DNA from: Xiphophorus maculatus
Lineage: Eukaryota > Chordata > Actinopteri > Cyprinodontiformes > Poeciliidae
Assembly: GCF_002775205.1 (NCBI RefSeq)
Contig: NC_036458.1
Span: 4,060,560-4,124,559, forward strand
Direction of reading: 5' to 3'
Length of the DNA stretch: 64,000 bases
Part shown: piece after piece, positions 1-12,104 of the stretch
How positions within the stretch are numbered: position 1 is the stretch's first letter
Layout of the letters: each line of letters opens with the position of its first letter
Program-made: the position numbers and the translations under genes
The notes under the pieces: generated by a model
Database searches by the model: none
Told to the model about the DNA's origin: nothing
What the model saw: only the letters and a program-made list of their open reading frames with translations

Positions 1-1739
1 AGGCACGTCTTTCAATTATGACGACGTATTAGGGCCGTTGTAGGCAGAAAAAATAAGTGTACATTTCTGCCAAAAACAAACTCAAATTTTGAGATTAATC
101 TTGGAAATTTTGTAGAAAAAATTTTGAAAGTTTCCCGAGCTCCAAAAGTCGAAAATTTGTCCTAAACAATTATTGTTTGGGATTTATCTCATAAAAATGA
201 GATAAAAAACTTAAAAATGTTTGAAAAGTTTGAAAAGTCAAAGATTTGCAAGAAAAATCTAAAATTTTGAGTTTACTTGTGTGATTTTTATTCTGTTTCT
301 TATTTAATTCAAGCACTGCAATTGTAACATTGTTTTTTTTACATTACCAGAACATCGAAAACGTTTTGGAAAAAACGCAGGAAAAAATAATCCAGAAAGT
401 TGAATTGCATATGAATTTACAAACATTTTTCTTTAAACTTTCAGCGTCTCTGGTTGGTCTGACAACTTGTTACCACGGCAATGGACCGAAACTACTGCAC
501 AGGATTGTATCATAGTTCCCTTCAAACGTGAGCGTTGGCTCCCTTTCTTTGGATTTACACTGACTGTCAAGCTTTCATGCACCTGTAAATCACCTGAACT
601 GTACAACACTTTCCTCCACTTCATTTAATTAATGATTGGCGTGGCAGAAACCCTGGAAGGAGCTGCATGAATCTCTTCTGGCTGGACGTTCTCCATCTTG
701 GCTATAGATATGCAGGTTTGTGCATTTGGGAGAAAAAAGGTCCGACTCACTGAATGTTGTTGCAGCTGATTGTAGCAGAATTCAGAGAGACACTTTTTTT
801 TTTTATTACCGTTTTATAACCTACTCTGTCGTGTCTCATCCCATCCTGTCCCTCGGTGCTGCAGGAACCAGCTAATTAATCTAATAATTTAGAGACTCTC
901 TCTTGATTGAAAAATAATTTCTAAGAATTACTACAATAATTACTTGGCAGTATCACACTGTTTGTGTGTCGGTGTGAGTTTTTCAGTCTCGCTCTTTCCA
1001 ATCTTCAGTCTGCGTCCCCAGAGGACAGCAGCCGGCCTAGACTAATTTTTTTTGTTCAGCAGTGACACGCTTTGGTCTATATTTCATGTCACTTTGACTA
1101 AACTGCCCCACCGTTGAGATGTCCACATTAAAGCTTGATGCACTCCTCTTGTATGGATTCGGCTGCCATGCCAGCAGAGCACTTTGCCTTGAGAGAGAAA
1201 TTAAACCCCTGAGGTTGTTCTAAGATAGATTAAATGGGGAAAAGGGGGGTGAGAGAGAAAGCTCGACTCATGGGAGGGGCGCTACCCAAATATAGAGGAA
1301 CCTGCCAATGCCAACAGGGCGTGGGCGAAGAGGCTGGCCTGTGCTGATGTGCGTGTCTGTACATGTGGGTGTGAGTTTGAATGCGTTATGAGGGGTTTCT
1401 TTTCTAGAGAAAAAAAATTCACACGCATGCGTCTCCCCGCGAGTCTTTCTGCACGTGTTGATCACAGGCAAAAAAGATGGAAAACATTTTAAAAAATAAA
1501 CACACCCTTCTTCAGTTCTAATAGCAGTTAATAACAGACCCACTTCTCACCCATTGGAAAGGTAAAATTACATTTTTAATGCTTTCCAGTCATTTCTTCT
1601 TTATTTTACTGAGTTTCTGTGCTGCGTTTGACGTAGCTAGCTAATCACAGGATTCTGACTGACGGATTGGAAAATGGCCAGGATTGCCCAGGACTGTATT
1701 AAACTGGATCAGATCTTCTTTGACAGAACTGGGTGACTT

Positions 1740-2800
1740 TTTGTCATTTGGAAGATAAAGATCTGAATCAAGAATCATATTAGGGGTTCCTCAAGGCACC
1801 GTACTCGGGCCATTTTTATTCAACATTTGTAGAATTTAATTGGCCTAGATTACGGAGCACTACAACGTCTCTTAGAATATCTAAGCGCATTACACACAAC
1901 TTTATATTTCTGTGACACCTAGGGTTGGACATTTATCGTATTGTTTATCATTTATCGTGATAAATTTCTTATGAATTTTGATTTACCGTTGTCACAATAA
2001 ATTCCAATGATGCTAAAAACTCCTTGAAACTCTCCTTACAGTCAGGATTAATAGTTCCTAGTTTTTCCAGTGTTTCATCAATGAAAGCATCAAGAAATGC
2101 CAATAAGTTTTTAAATTCAGTTTTTTATGACAGGTGTCCTAAAGAAGCATGTTACAAGTGAGTATATTACCTGAAGCAACATGAATCATAAGTGGGGTTC
2201 CTCTAGGCGATGTTCTAGGTCCACTTTTATTCAATGTTTATATAATTTCACAGGTTTAGATTATGAAACACTACATCTCTTAATATATCTACACACACAA
2301 AGGAGACAATTTTACATTTCTGTGTCACCTTAAGGTGAATATTTATTGTATCGTATATAATTTATCATGATAAACTTCTTAAGAGTTTTATTGTTGTCAC
2401 AATAAATTCCAATCAATGATGCTTCAAACTCCCTGAAACTGTTCTTACAGTCACAATTAATAGTTACTATTTTCTCCAGTGTTTCGTCAATGAAAGCATC
2501 ATTAATTCGAAAATACAGTTTAGTGACATAAATCACATTTCTTTATGACGGACGTACCAAAAAAAGCACATTAGAAATGAGTTTGTTTGGAAGTTAAAAA
2601 TCTGAATCATCAGGGATCATATCAGGGGTTCCTCAAGGTGCGACTCTGGGGCCACTTTTATTCAACATTTATATAATTTAATTGGCTTAGATTGCGAAGC
2701 ACTGCAACGTCTTTCAGGATATATACATACATAGCACAGCTTTATATTTCTGTGACACCTAAGGCTGGACATTTATCGTATCATTTATTAGTTATTGCGA
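1740..2800 (+). repeat. Three tandem copies of a unit with a LINE RT fragment
   Basis: Units begin near 1,740, 2,161 and 2,578. Each contains a DNA version of the reverse-transcriptase motif GVPQG..LGP followed by LFN (GGGGTTCCTC at 1783 and 2625; GGGGTTCCTCTAGG at 2194), then TTTCTGTGACACC and a GATAAATTTCTTA segment. Spacing between copies is 411 and 431 bp. No frame stays open. Upstream, 1-1,739 has no gene I can support and starts with repeat sequence. Confidence 0.65.
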
Positions 2801-3804
2801 TAAATTTCTCATAAGAAAACAAACCACACCAGCTGAAAATGTTACAAATGTTGCAATTTTGGTCCCCAGTCAAAGTCAGGTGTGAAAACATCCTTAAAGT
2901 CAGATGTGTTTTGTTATGTTAATTATTAATAATCTGTTGAGCTTTTCTGTTCATCTGAGTTTAGAATAAAATAAATAACCTGTTAAGGCTTTTTTGTGTC
3001 TGATGTTTTCATGTTGCGACTTCGAGAAAGCATCAGAAGGGAAAATGAAGCAATAAACAAAAACTTTACACGGACGAGCGAGTGAAAGGAACTAGAAATG
3101 GGAATTGTTTCAAAATTCAGAGCAGAGAGAAAAGGTTTGTTTGTTGCATCTCATGTTTGGTTACTCAAGCTAATGAGCGGCAATTAGACGGCTGCCAATT
3201 AACTCTGCCCATCAGACTGAGACGGAGGTAAACGAACGCAGAGACGTGAGGGAAGAAGCTGGAGGTTGTGAGGAACGAGGGAATAGTTAAACGACCCGGG
3301 AATCACAGGCGGCGTTTTCTTCAAGGGATGTTCATGCGTGCGTTTGCATGCAAATGAGGCAGGTGTGCATACAGATGGGGCTGTGTGCGTGTATCCGTGT
3401 TCCAGCAGAGGGAGCTGTGTAGACCCATGTCGCCGTTAGTGCTCTACATGACCATCTGGCTCTCACCGGCAGGCTGAACCGAAAGTTAACCCCCTCACTG
3501 CCAGAGTCTGCTCCACCTGTGTGGGATAAAAATAGACCAGAATGTCTGAGGAAGCATTCGGACATATATTTACTTGCTTTTCAAATGTTTTATGCGAGTT
3601 CCTGATCAGTTATTGACCAATAATCGCAGATGTGAATGGGTGCTGAGTGGCTCTGAATCTTTTCTGGCAGAATGTTTGCTGACCAGATTGTGTGTGCGCT
3701 TCAGGCAGCGGAGGCAAGAAAGCAAATGGTTAATTTCTCATTCTGACTGCTGATGCAGTGTTCCAGCTGAACCCCTCAGAGAGCCCTTCACTCTCTCTCA
3801 CTCA

Positions 3805-3805
<1 letters not shown>

Positions 3806-3847
<42 letters not shown>
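3806..3847. repeat. (CA)n microsatellite
   Basis: About 21 CA units, preceded by a CT/CTCA-rich stretch, in the intergenic region below pacsin3. Confidence 0.97.
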
Positions 3848-3850
<3 letters not shown>

Positions 3851-4269
3851 CACCCCGTAGCGTAGAGCGCTCGTCATTCTTCTGAGTAGCCCGCTGACCC
3901 CACTTTAATTAGGCTAATTGAAATGGGAGAATAACCATTTTCTTGATTGCTGTTTCTTTTCTCTTTTTTTGGACAGTTTAAACTGAAAAGCATGCTTACA
4001 CAACCAGAAACCCCTGAGAGTTGGATGACATGATGACCCTGTTGCTTGGTGCGGAAGACTTTTGGCCGCTGCACTCTGGATCTTGAGGCGTAACTCATGT
4101 CCATCTGGCAGTCGTTTTGACCGCCATGCATTTTGTCTTCTGACATATTCTGGCTTTGTCCACTGCAGTCCAGCTTAGTAATACACAATTAGCTGGACGC
4201 GAAGAAACGTGTGTTGAGAGTAAATGCTTTCAGATGAACACTTTCATTATTTTCTCAATCAATACTTCC

Positions 4270-5170
4270 ATCCATTTCTCAAGGTAGAGTATCCAAAAAC
4301 TGCCCTCCAGAGAAGCACAACTTCAACATATTTTTACTCAAGTAAAAGTAAACATTAGCCATCAAAGAAATTACTCAAGAGTAAAAAAAGTATTTGGTAA
4401 AAAGGCTAAGCAAGTACTGAGTAACTGTTCAGAACATCAATCACGTAATATTTAAAAATACATCATCAAATGGACCAAAATATAAAAGTTATGTGGACAT
4501 TTTGGCATTTTAAAAGGCTAACTACATACAGTGACCTTGACCTTTTGTGGCTACTAAAACGTTTACAACCATTAAGAATAGTTTGAAATACTTATTAATA
4601 CAAAATATTAAGCATTTTGATCAAACAAAGTTTATTTCCTTAGGGGTCATTCAGGTGAGCTTGTCATAAATGTGCAGGTAGGGCATATTTTAGATTAGCT
4701 TAGCTTAACTTAGCGGATTTTAGCTTAGCTTACTTTATCTAATTTTAAGTTGTTTTGTTACAGTTTGTCTCGTTAGTCTACAGTAGTTTTGTGTGCTGTA
4801 GGCTGCGTTGATTTACTTTGGTTTAGCTGATTTGAATTTATTCTAGGATGTCTGCATCTATTTTAGTTTAGCTTGATTTAGCTTAGACAATTTTAGCTTA
4901 GCTTATTTTGTCTGATCTTAAGTTATTTTATTACAGTTTGTCTTGTTGATCTTGACTTATTGTAGCTTTGTGTGCTATATGCTGCGTTGATTTATCTTAG
5001 TTTAGCTGATATGCTCTGATTCTAGGTTGTATTAGCTGATTTTATAGCTTAGCTTAATTTATCTGATTTTATTTTACCATAGATAACTTTCATTTAAATT
5101 AATTTCTCACAAACCTATTTTACTCAAGTAAATAATTCCATTTTTAAAAATTATTTAAAAAAACTTCCTG
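4270..5170. repeat. Degenerate hAT-like copy with TTAGCTTAGCTT satellite
   Basis: The edges carry the TTTACTCAAGTAAAAGTA and TACTCAAGTAAATAATT motifs of the 52,639 family. About 4,690-5,080 is degenerate TTAGCTTAGCTTA satellite, the reverse complement of the satellite in 21,890-22,712. The terminal repeats are too worn to define. Confidence 0.55.
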
Positions 5171-5277
5171 TCTTCTTTTCTCAGTGAACAAACCAGTGAA
5201 ATATTGCCACCTACTGGACTGGAGTAAAACTGCAGACCTAAACATGATCGAGTTCATGACCCTAAAACACCATCAGT

Positions 5278-5501
5278 TAGGGGTGGGCACTCCTGGTCCT
5301 CGAGGGCCGGTGTCCTGCAACTTTTAGATGCATCTCTACTTCAACACACCTGAGTCAAATAATGAGGTCGTTAACAGGACTCTGGAGAACTTGACTGCAG
5401 TTAGGAGGTGATTCAGCTGTTGGATTCAGGTGTGTTGGACCAGGGAGACATCTAAGAGTTGCAGGACACCGGCCCTCGAGGACCGGGATTGCCCACCCCT
5501 G
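5278..5501. mobile_element. hAT-like MITE (GGGTGGGC ends)
   Basis: Ends AGGGGTGGGC and GCCCACCCCT form inverted repeats that continue as CTCGAGGGCCGGTGTCCTGC and its complement. It is a common fish fold-back element of the same general type as 24,345-24,534. No convincing target duplication is visible. Confidence 0.7.
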
Positions 5502-5850
5502 AACTGACTTCACTCCAGCCGCGATGCTGTCATGAAGCCTTATTGTTGAAGACTTATTGGTGATCTGTGGACTGGATGCTAAATAAATCTCTGCTCTGTG
5601 GTTCAGGTTTCCTTCACCATTGCAGTTATTGCCTCTGCATTTCCAGGGAGATTTTCTCTCTCCAGAAGGTTCAGTCGTAAACAACTATCAGAATTTTCCA
5701 GAGATCCTGAGGACAAATTGGTGGCTGTTCTGCTTTTTCCTATCAGGAAATCAATGAGTCTGGCTGCTACTGGACTGCAGCTCTGACTGGGTCGTCCCCA
5801 GAACCAAATGTGATAGAAACAAGTTGGCTTGGATAAACAAAAAAATCCAG

Positions 5851-6975
5851 GGCTGAAACGATTAATCGAATTAATCATGATTAATCGATTATTGAAATAC
5901 TCGTCAACTGATTTAGTAATCGATTAATTGTTAACTGAAATGACTCAAAAACAGATAATTTGCTGGAAGAACACACATGGAGCTTTAATTAAACCAAAAC
6001 TGTACAAAAATATCTAAGTTTTTTATTTAAGATATAAAAAACCTTTTTTGTGAATATATTCTGCCCAGAATATAACTTTGCTCAAGTGGCGTAGTCTTAG
6101 CTTCACCTGGGCAAACTGTGAAAAAGGAAATCTATTATTATGCACCTTTTGCATTCAGTTATTAATCAGTTAATCCAAGAAATAGTGAACAGAGCAGAAT
6201 GGACTGAGCTTTCACACTAAAGCAATGCTATACTGTTGTATTTTCTTATTTAAAAATTTGTTCAAATGTTTATTTGCTTTCCCTCACGCATTTCTAATAT
6301 TGCATAAAATAAGCTTAAGAAGTTAAACAAAAAATCTGCAAAATGTGCCAAATTTTTTCATTTGATTAATCGTCAAAATAAATAATTACTAAAATAATTA
6401 TCTACAGCTCTACTTATTAGGCAACATTCTGCAATTTTAGATATATATTTTTTAACTGCAGATGCATCCTTTGCTATATATTATGCAAGAAAATGTTGGG
6501 GTTTTTGTTAGAATTTATTTGAATAAATGTAATAGAATTATTTATCTGCATCTTTTAATTAATTTCTAATATTGTATGAGAACGGCTCTAGCGGTTAAAT
6601 GAAAAATATGGAATTTTTAAAAAATCTGATTAATCAATTAATTGTCAGAATAATCAATTATTCACAATAATAAACAATCGTCAGAATAAATGTTAATCTT
6701 TAAATTAATTAACAGATTAATTGATAATTAAACTAATTGGGGGTGCTGTGGTGGCGCAGGGGCAAAGCACGACCCACGTATTGAGGGCTTAGTCCTCGTG
6801 GCGGTGGTCGCGGGTTCGATTCCTGGCCTGGCGACGTTTGCTGCATGTTTTCCCCCTTCTCTCACAACACAAAACAGGGTAATGAGACTTTCAAATAAAG
6901 GCCACGAGAGCCAACAAAACCTTTAAAAATAAAAAATAAAATAAAAATTAAACTAATTGTTATTTGCAGCTCTAA
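5851..6975. mobile_element. AATCGATTA-type repeat, interrupted by the SINE
   Basis: Begins AGGGCTGAAACGATTAATCG and is packed with palindromic ATTAATCGATTA motifs, ending near TTTGCAGCTCTA. Further copies of the family lie at about 13,255-13,660, 18,640-18,935, 56,515-56,830 and 59,450-60,055. It is probably a non-autonomous DNA transposon; the borders are soft. Confidence 0.5.
6740..6945 (+). mobile_element. tRNA-derived SINE with 14-bp target duplication
   Basis: The head resembles a tRNA with a long variable arm: an A-box-like TGGTGGCGCAGG and a B box GGTTCGATTCC at 6813-6823. The tail is A-rich. AATTAAACTAATTG flanks it on both sides (6726-6739 and 6946-6959). The long variable arm hints at a Leu or Ser tRNA origin, which is an inference. 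It is inserted within an older AATCGATTA-type repeat. Confidence 0.82.
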
Positions 6976-9900
6976 AAATGTGAGAGGACTTACCTAAGAA
7001 AATATTTGACTCTTGCCAGAAGGTTTCGTCTTGCCTTCAACACAAACACAGGCAGTCCTTCAGAGGCAGCTGCTGCAACAGCAGACACAACTAATCACCT
7101 CCTAGTATAATTTTAAACATTTATTAAATGTCCACATTATCCACATATGCAGTCATTTGCCCCTGGGGATCTATGTGATTTCCTCATTAACTTCTCGAAA
7201 TGTAATGAGTCACGGAACCGAGTTCTGTGGCTCTATTAATTATGACCCGTCGCACAAGCTGCTCACCATGGCAACCCCAAGTTCTGCCTGTCACCACGCA
7301 AAAGACGAGGGTATGAGGAGGTTTTTTTTTTACATCATGCTGCTGGCGGACACGTCTCTCCCCTCAGTCAGGCCTGCTGGAGTCTGTGGCGCTGATCTTT
7401 TAGCTCCCTCTGCTGAGGATCACCGGTAGATCCGCCTTCAGGAGCAGGGAAACGTGGACCAGCACTCCAAAAACACAAAGTCTTTCTGAGTATGCTTGTC
7501 TAGTTTCTTGTGCAAGTAGCTTATTATACTTGCAATAAGACAAAACTAACATACAACTGACTTTTCAGAAAGCTATAGGAGCTTGTTTTAAGTCAATGAC
7601 AGATTATTTCACTTATAACAAGACAGTCTTACCATATTTTAAGTTAAATAATCTTCCAGTGGAACGAGTTCTTTTTAAAAACTGTAATGAATTACTGACT
7701 CAAATATTGCTATATCTTGCTGAAAAGTTACTTCTAAATTAGTTTTGTCTTATTTCAAATACTAAGAGATTTGCATTGGAAACTAGACAAAAATACTTCA
7801 TATAATGTTGGGTTTTTGCAGTGCATTGCAGAAATACTGAATACTTATTCAGCTTTTTCACACGTACTTCAAATACAAACGCAAAGTTATGATAGTCAAA
7901 CAAAAGAGAGTTTGTTTGAAATAAACTGCAATAAACTTAATTTAGTTACATTTTCAAAACCACATTTTGCTGTTTTCTTTACAATTCTTTAATTAGATTT
8001 AGGTTTGGACTTTGACTGGACCATTGGAACACATGGATATGCTCTAATCTAAGCTAATTAATTACGTTTATTCGTATAGCACATTTCAGCAACAAGGCAG
8101 GTCAAATAGCTTCACATTATAAAAACAGAAAAATAAAAGTCCTAAAAAAATAAATTACCATACAGTCAACAATCTCATCTAAATTCTGATTGATTCTAAA
8201 CATTCAGCTACACTGCAAAAATACAAAGTCTAACCAAGTATTTTTGGTCTAGTTTTTAGTGCAAATACTTTAGCAAACTTGAAATAAGACAAAAGTCCCA
8301 AGTAAAGATGTAGGAGCTTGTTTTAAGTCCATAGTTTCTTAATATTGATTTACAAAAGTACTAGTTCCAGTGGGAGATTATTTTACTTATAGTAAGTAAT
8401 TTCCCCCATGCTTTAAGTGAAATAATCTGGTCTATATTCAATATTATTTACTTTAAAAAAGCTCCTATAATACTGAAAAGGTACTGAAAAGGTACTTGGT
8501 AAGATTTTTGTGTTTTTGCAGTGAAAAGCAGTGGTAAGAAAAATGAGACACCTACACGTGTTAGATACTTCAATGGCTCAACGAACCTGAATCAAGTGAA
8601 GGTTTATTACCACATAACAGGAGCAGCTAATTTAACATTTACCACCAGAATAAAGCTTACATACAGAATAAAATATATAAACATACCTTGTGCGCCTTCT
8701 TCCCAAACATTTAGGAGATGTTATTGTCCGTATCGTCCGTTTGTAAAGTTTAAATCCAAGCTGAGGTTCCTCTGGCTGTTGTCGGTAGCCTCAGCTAGCA
8801 TCCATCTCTCCATGTGCTGCGTAAATAATCACGAATCGGTGCAACACACAATTCCACCAACATACAGTATGTAAGTAATACAACAAGGAAGTTATAATTA
8901 TAGTATTTACAAAGAAAATGGCATTAACTATAAACAATCAAAATAAGTTTTCTCTCTGCGACAACTACGACGAAGTTGCGCTTCTTCTGAGGTTTTTGTG
9001 TTGTTTCCTTCAGTGGTTCTTGGTGCAGCGCCCCCACAGGCGAGGAGGGGAACCGCTTTTTCTATGGGTTTGGCTAGTTTGACAATGCAGTGTGAAAACA
9101 AACCGCAGCAACTGAAAATGTAACAAATATTGCACTTTTGGCCCCCAATTGAACCGACTGCAACGGGGTAAACACTTTAAAATCAACTGTGCTGATTGCT
9201 AAATCATTTAGCATGCTAGTTCTAAAGAGCTAAAAGTTGAACAGCAGAAGTTTAAGGTTTTAGCATCTCTACATTTTCTCCCTTTTCTATTTAAAAATAC
9301 CTGAAAAACCCCAGAGAGAAATTAAATGTTTTTACATTGCAGAGTCGGAGAAAATGACAATAAATAAAAATGCAAGGTAATTTGTGTACTAAAATACACA
9401 AATTAATTAATTAAACCTGCATCTCCAAACACTGTCTAAATTAAATAAAATTATGATAATAAAGTCATAAAATAAAAGAATAATACAAACATATAAAACG
9501 CTTTTTAGGACACTCAGACACTTTATAAGAGAAAAAAATAAATAATTATTGTTCATAATATTAAGAGAATAAAGTCGACTTTATTCAGGTGATATTATGA
9601 CTTTTTTACATTATTTCAACTTTATTCTCTTAATTTTAGAAATTATTCTCGAAATTTTATTCCTTTATTATTATTATTTTCTTAGTATGGCCCTAATACT
9701 CTGTCGTACAATTTTGAAGAAAGTTTTTATGAATAGCTTTAAAAGCTTGTGTAAAGTTGTGCGTCACAAATGGGGTTCTGGTCAGAGAGTGGGCGTCCAC
9801 ATGTTGACCTCGATGAAATCAGCTATGAAATATCTGCAGCTAAGTGGCATCTAATTGAATATAACGCGGCTATTAGCATGCATGGTTTTCTCTCATTATT

Positions 9901-12104
9901 TCCAGGGACAAACAGGAGCCTGGTAATGGCGTGTTTATATTCTGCCTCCACAATAGAGTGAGGAAGAGTTAATGAGCGGAGAGCATCACCAGTTTGCATT
10001 GAAAAGTGGTTTATTTACAGCAAATGTTATGATTTTAACTGCAGAAGTCTGTTCCTATCGGGGATGCACTTGGCATTTTATTGTTTCCTTGTTAACCAGC
10101 CGGAGCAGAAAGCTCGCCTTCAGCTCTCAGTAATGTATTGGAGAAAAAAAGAGACCGAGTTCTGGATTCAGACCAACTTTCTGCATCACCAATTACAGGC
10201 TTTGTGTCTAAGTGGCCGAGCGCTGAGGCTGCCAAATAAAATCTCATGACTTATTCGTCTCATCTCATCTTGGCCTGTTTTTGCTTTGATATTCATCAAA
10301 GCATCAGGAGCAATCGCTTCTCTAAAAAAAAAAAAAAAAAACGAAGCAGCGCTTCTTTAAAGATGATCACTATGGAAATAACCTGATCCGTGGATAAAAG
10401 CCAAAATAAAACCCAGACGTCTTCAGCTGGCAGAGCTTCACTGCAGAGGGACAAAATTCGGTTCGTCATCCCTCAGAAATGTTCTTCTGCTTGCTGGAAG
10501 TAAGATAAATGGTGATCTCCTTAAAAGGAACATTATTTGTTCCACTAAAATTAGCTATCCAAGGTAGACATATGCTTCTACGTGTGAAATAAACATTTTT
10601 ACAAACTTAAAGGGGGAACCATTTTGCAAAATTCACATTTTGCACATTTTTATACTTCCATTTAGGTCTCAACTGCTTCTAAAAAAGAAAAAACACCCAG
10701 CTGTTTTCTGCTGTCTGGAAAATGAGCAGAGTTGAGATTATTTCATTTATAACACGAGAAAAATGTCTTGATATACGTAAAACAATCTGCTATTAGGAGT
10801 GGTACTTTTTTTTTTGTACCAACATTGAAGAATTATCGACAACCTCCAATATCTTGTATTTAGGGTTTTTTAAAATATAAATAACTAAAGCTTTCATAGT
10901 AAAAGAAACCACATCTGTTGTCTTTTAATGAAAAGTAATTTTGGTGCACTGAAATCTTTATTAATTTACTAGACATGGCTAAACATCAAAGGTTTTCAAA
11001 GAAAGACTGATTAAAATTTTGTTCTAATTCCGTTTATTTAAATCGAGTTCATACCTGTAAGCTTTTCTTTCTGTAATGCGAAACCTTTTTCACTTACGGA
11101 TTTTTCCACATAAAAAATCGTCCTAAGTTTAACTTAAATATTGCGCCCCCACATTGTTGATCACAATCTAAGTCTCTGTGACTCAAATTTTTAATATATA
11201 TATTTTTTGCTCTTGAGAACTTTGCCAAATATAAAAAAAAAACTTATATTACGGATTTTCGTACAAAAATACTTGACTAATTTTTGTGGTAAGGTTTATT
11301 CCACCTTATAACAATTAAGCATAACGCTGGACAATAAATCAATAGCAATATATATGATGATACAACTGATCAATATCAATTTTTACAGAATAAAATTTCA
11401 ATAAACTTCAGGCCAGAAACAAAGCATTCTGGGGCATGTAGGCAGAGGAAAGACTTTAGCCGACTCACTGCCAGCTAAGCTAGGCTGGTGGAATCAACCA
11501 ACTCACTTGCTCTCTCCTGGTTACCTAGCAACTTAGTCACTCTGTGGTTACCTAGCAACAACCTGTTGAGTAACTTGCATAGCAGCAGTTTCTCTGCTTA
11601 TAAATCAGTTAAAAGAACAGCGTGGAGTGAAAATATGACAAAACAGGAAAGGTCACAATCAGTTTGGCTGCTTTTCAGATATTTAAAACAAAAAAAGTTA
11701 ATTACTGATATGAAACACTTGTGGTACACTAACATCGTCCAGCCCTAATTAAAAACACATTCCAATGAACACGAGTTTCTATGTTCATTCCTCTTTTACC
11801 TGAAACTGTGTAGTGAAAAAAAAGCAACAAAAAATGTCTTCAAGTGTGAAAATCCCTTCCAGGGGGAAATCATCTCCATTTCTCCGAACCAAAACAACAA
11901 GCTCTCCTGCATTTCTTTCTTTTGCTGGAAGTGATGTCACTTCGGCTCACCTGAACACCAGCGTGGCAGGTTGCTCTGCTGACGTCTGGATCCGTGTCGG
12001 CAGCCGTGAGATCGTCTGTCTGTGACGAACACAGGCGGCGGATCCTGAGGGGACCGACGCCGTGATGCTGTCACACACACACAAAATGAACACACCTGCT
12101 GCTG

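Larger units (their letters stand above)
2801..12104. other. Intergenic region below pacsin3, no gene supported
   Basis: Apart from the repeats listed separately, I find no exon set or RNA gene. Stretches at about 7,150-7,430 and 9,830-10,260 are free of recognised repeats and have balanced composition, so they could be conserved non-coding elements. About 8,550-9,060 and 11,325-11,745 look like further dispersed elements. Confidence 0.5.

Noticed and set aside
5355..5878. Minus-strand frames near the 5,278 MITE
   Set aside because: The first overlaps the MITE and the second has no recognisable domain or splice support.
6740..6835. Functional tRNA gene
   Set aside because: The tRNA-like head lacks a clean acceptor stem and is followed by a SINE body, A-rich tail and target duplication.
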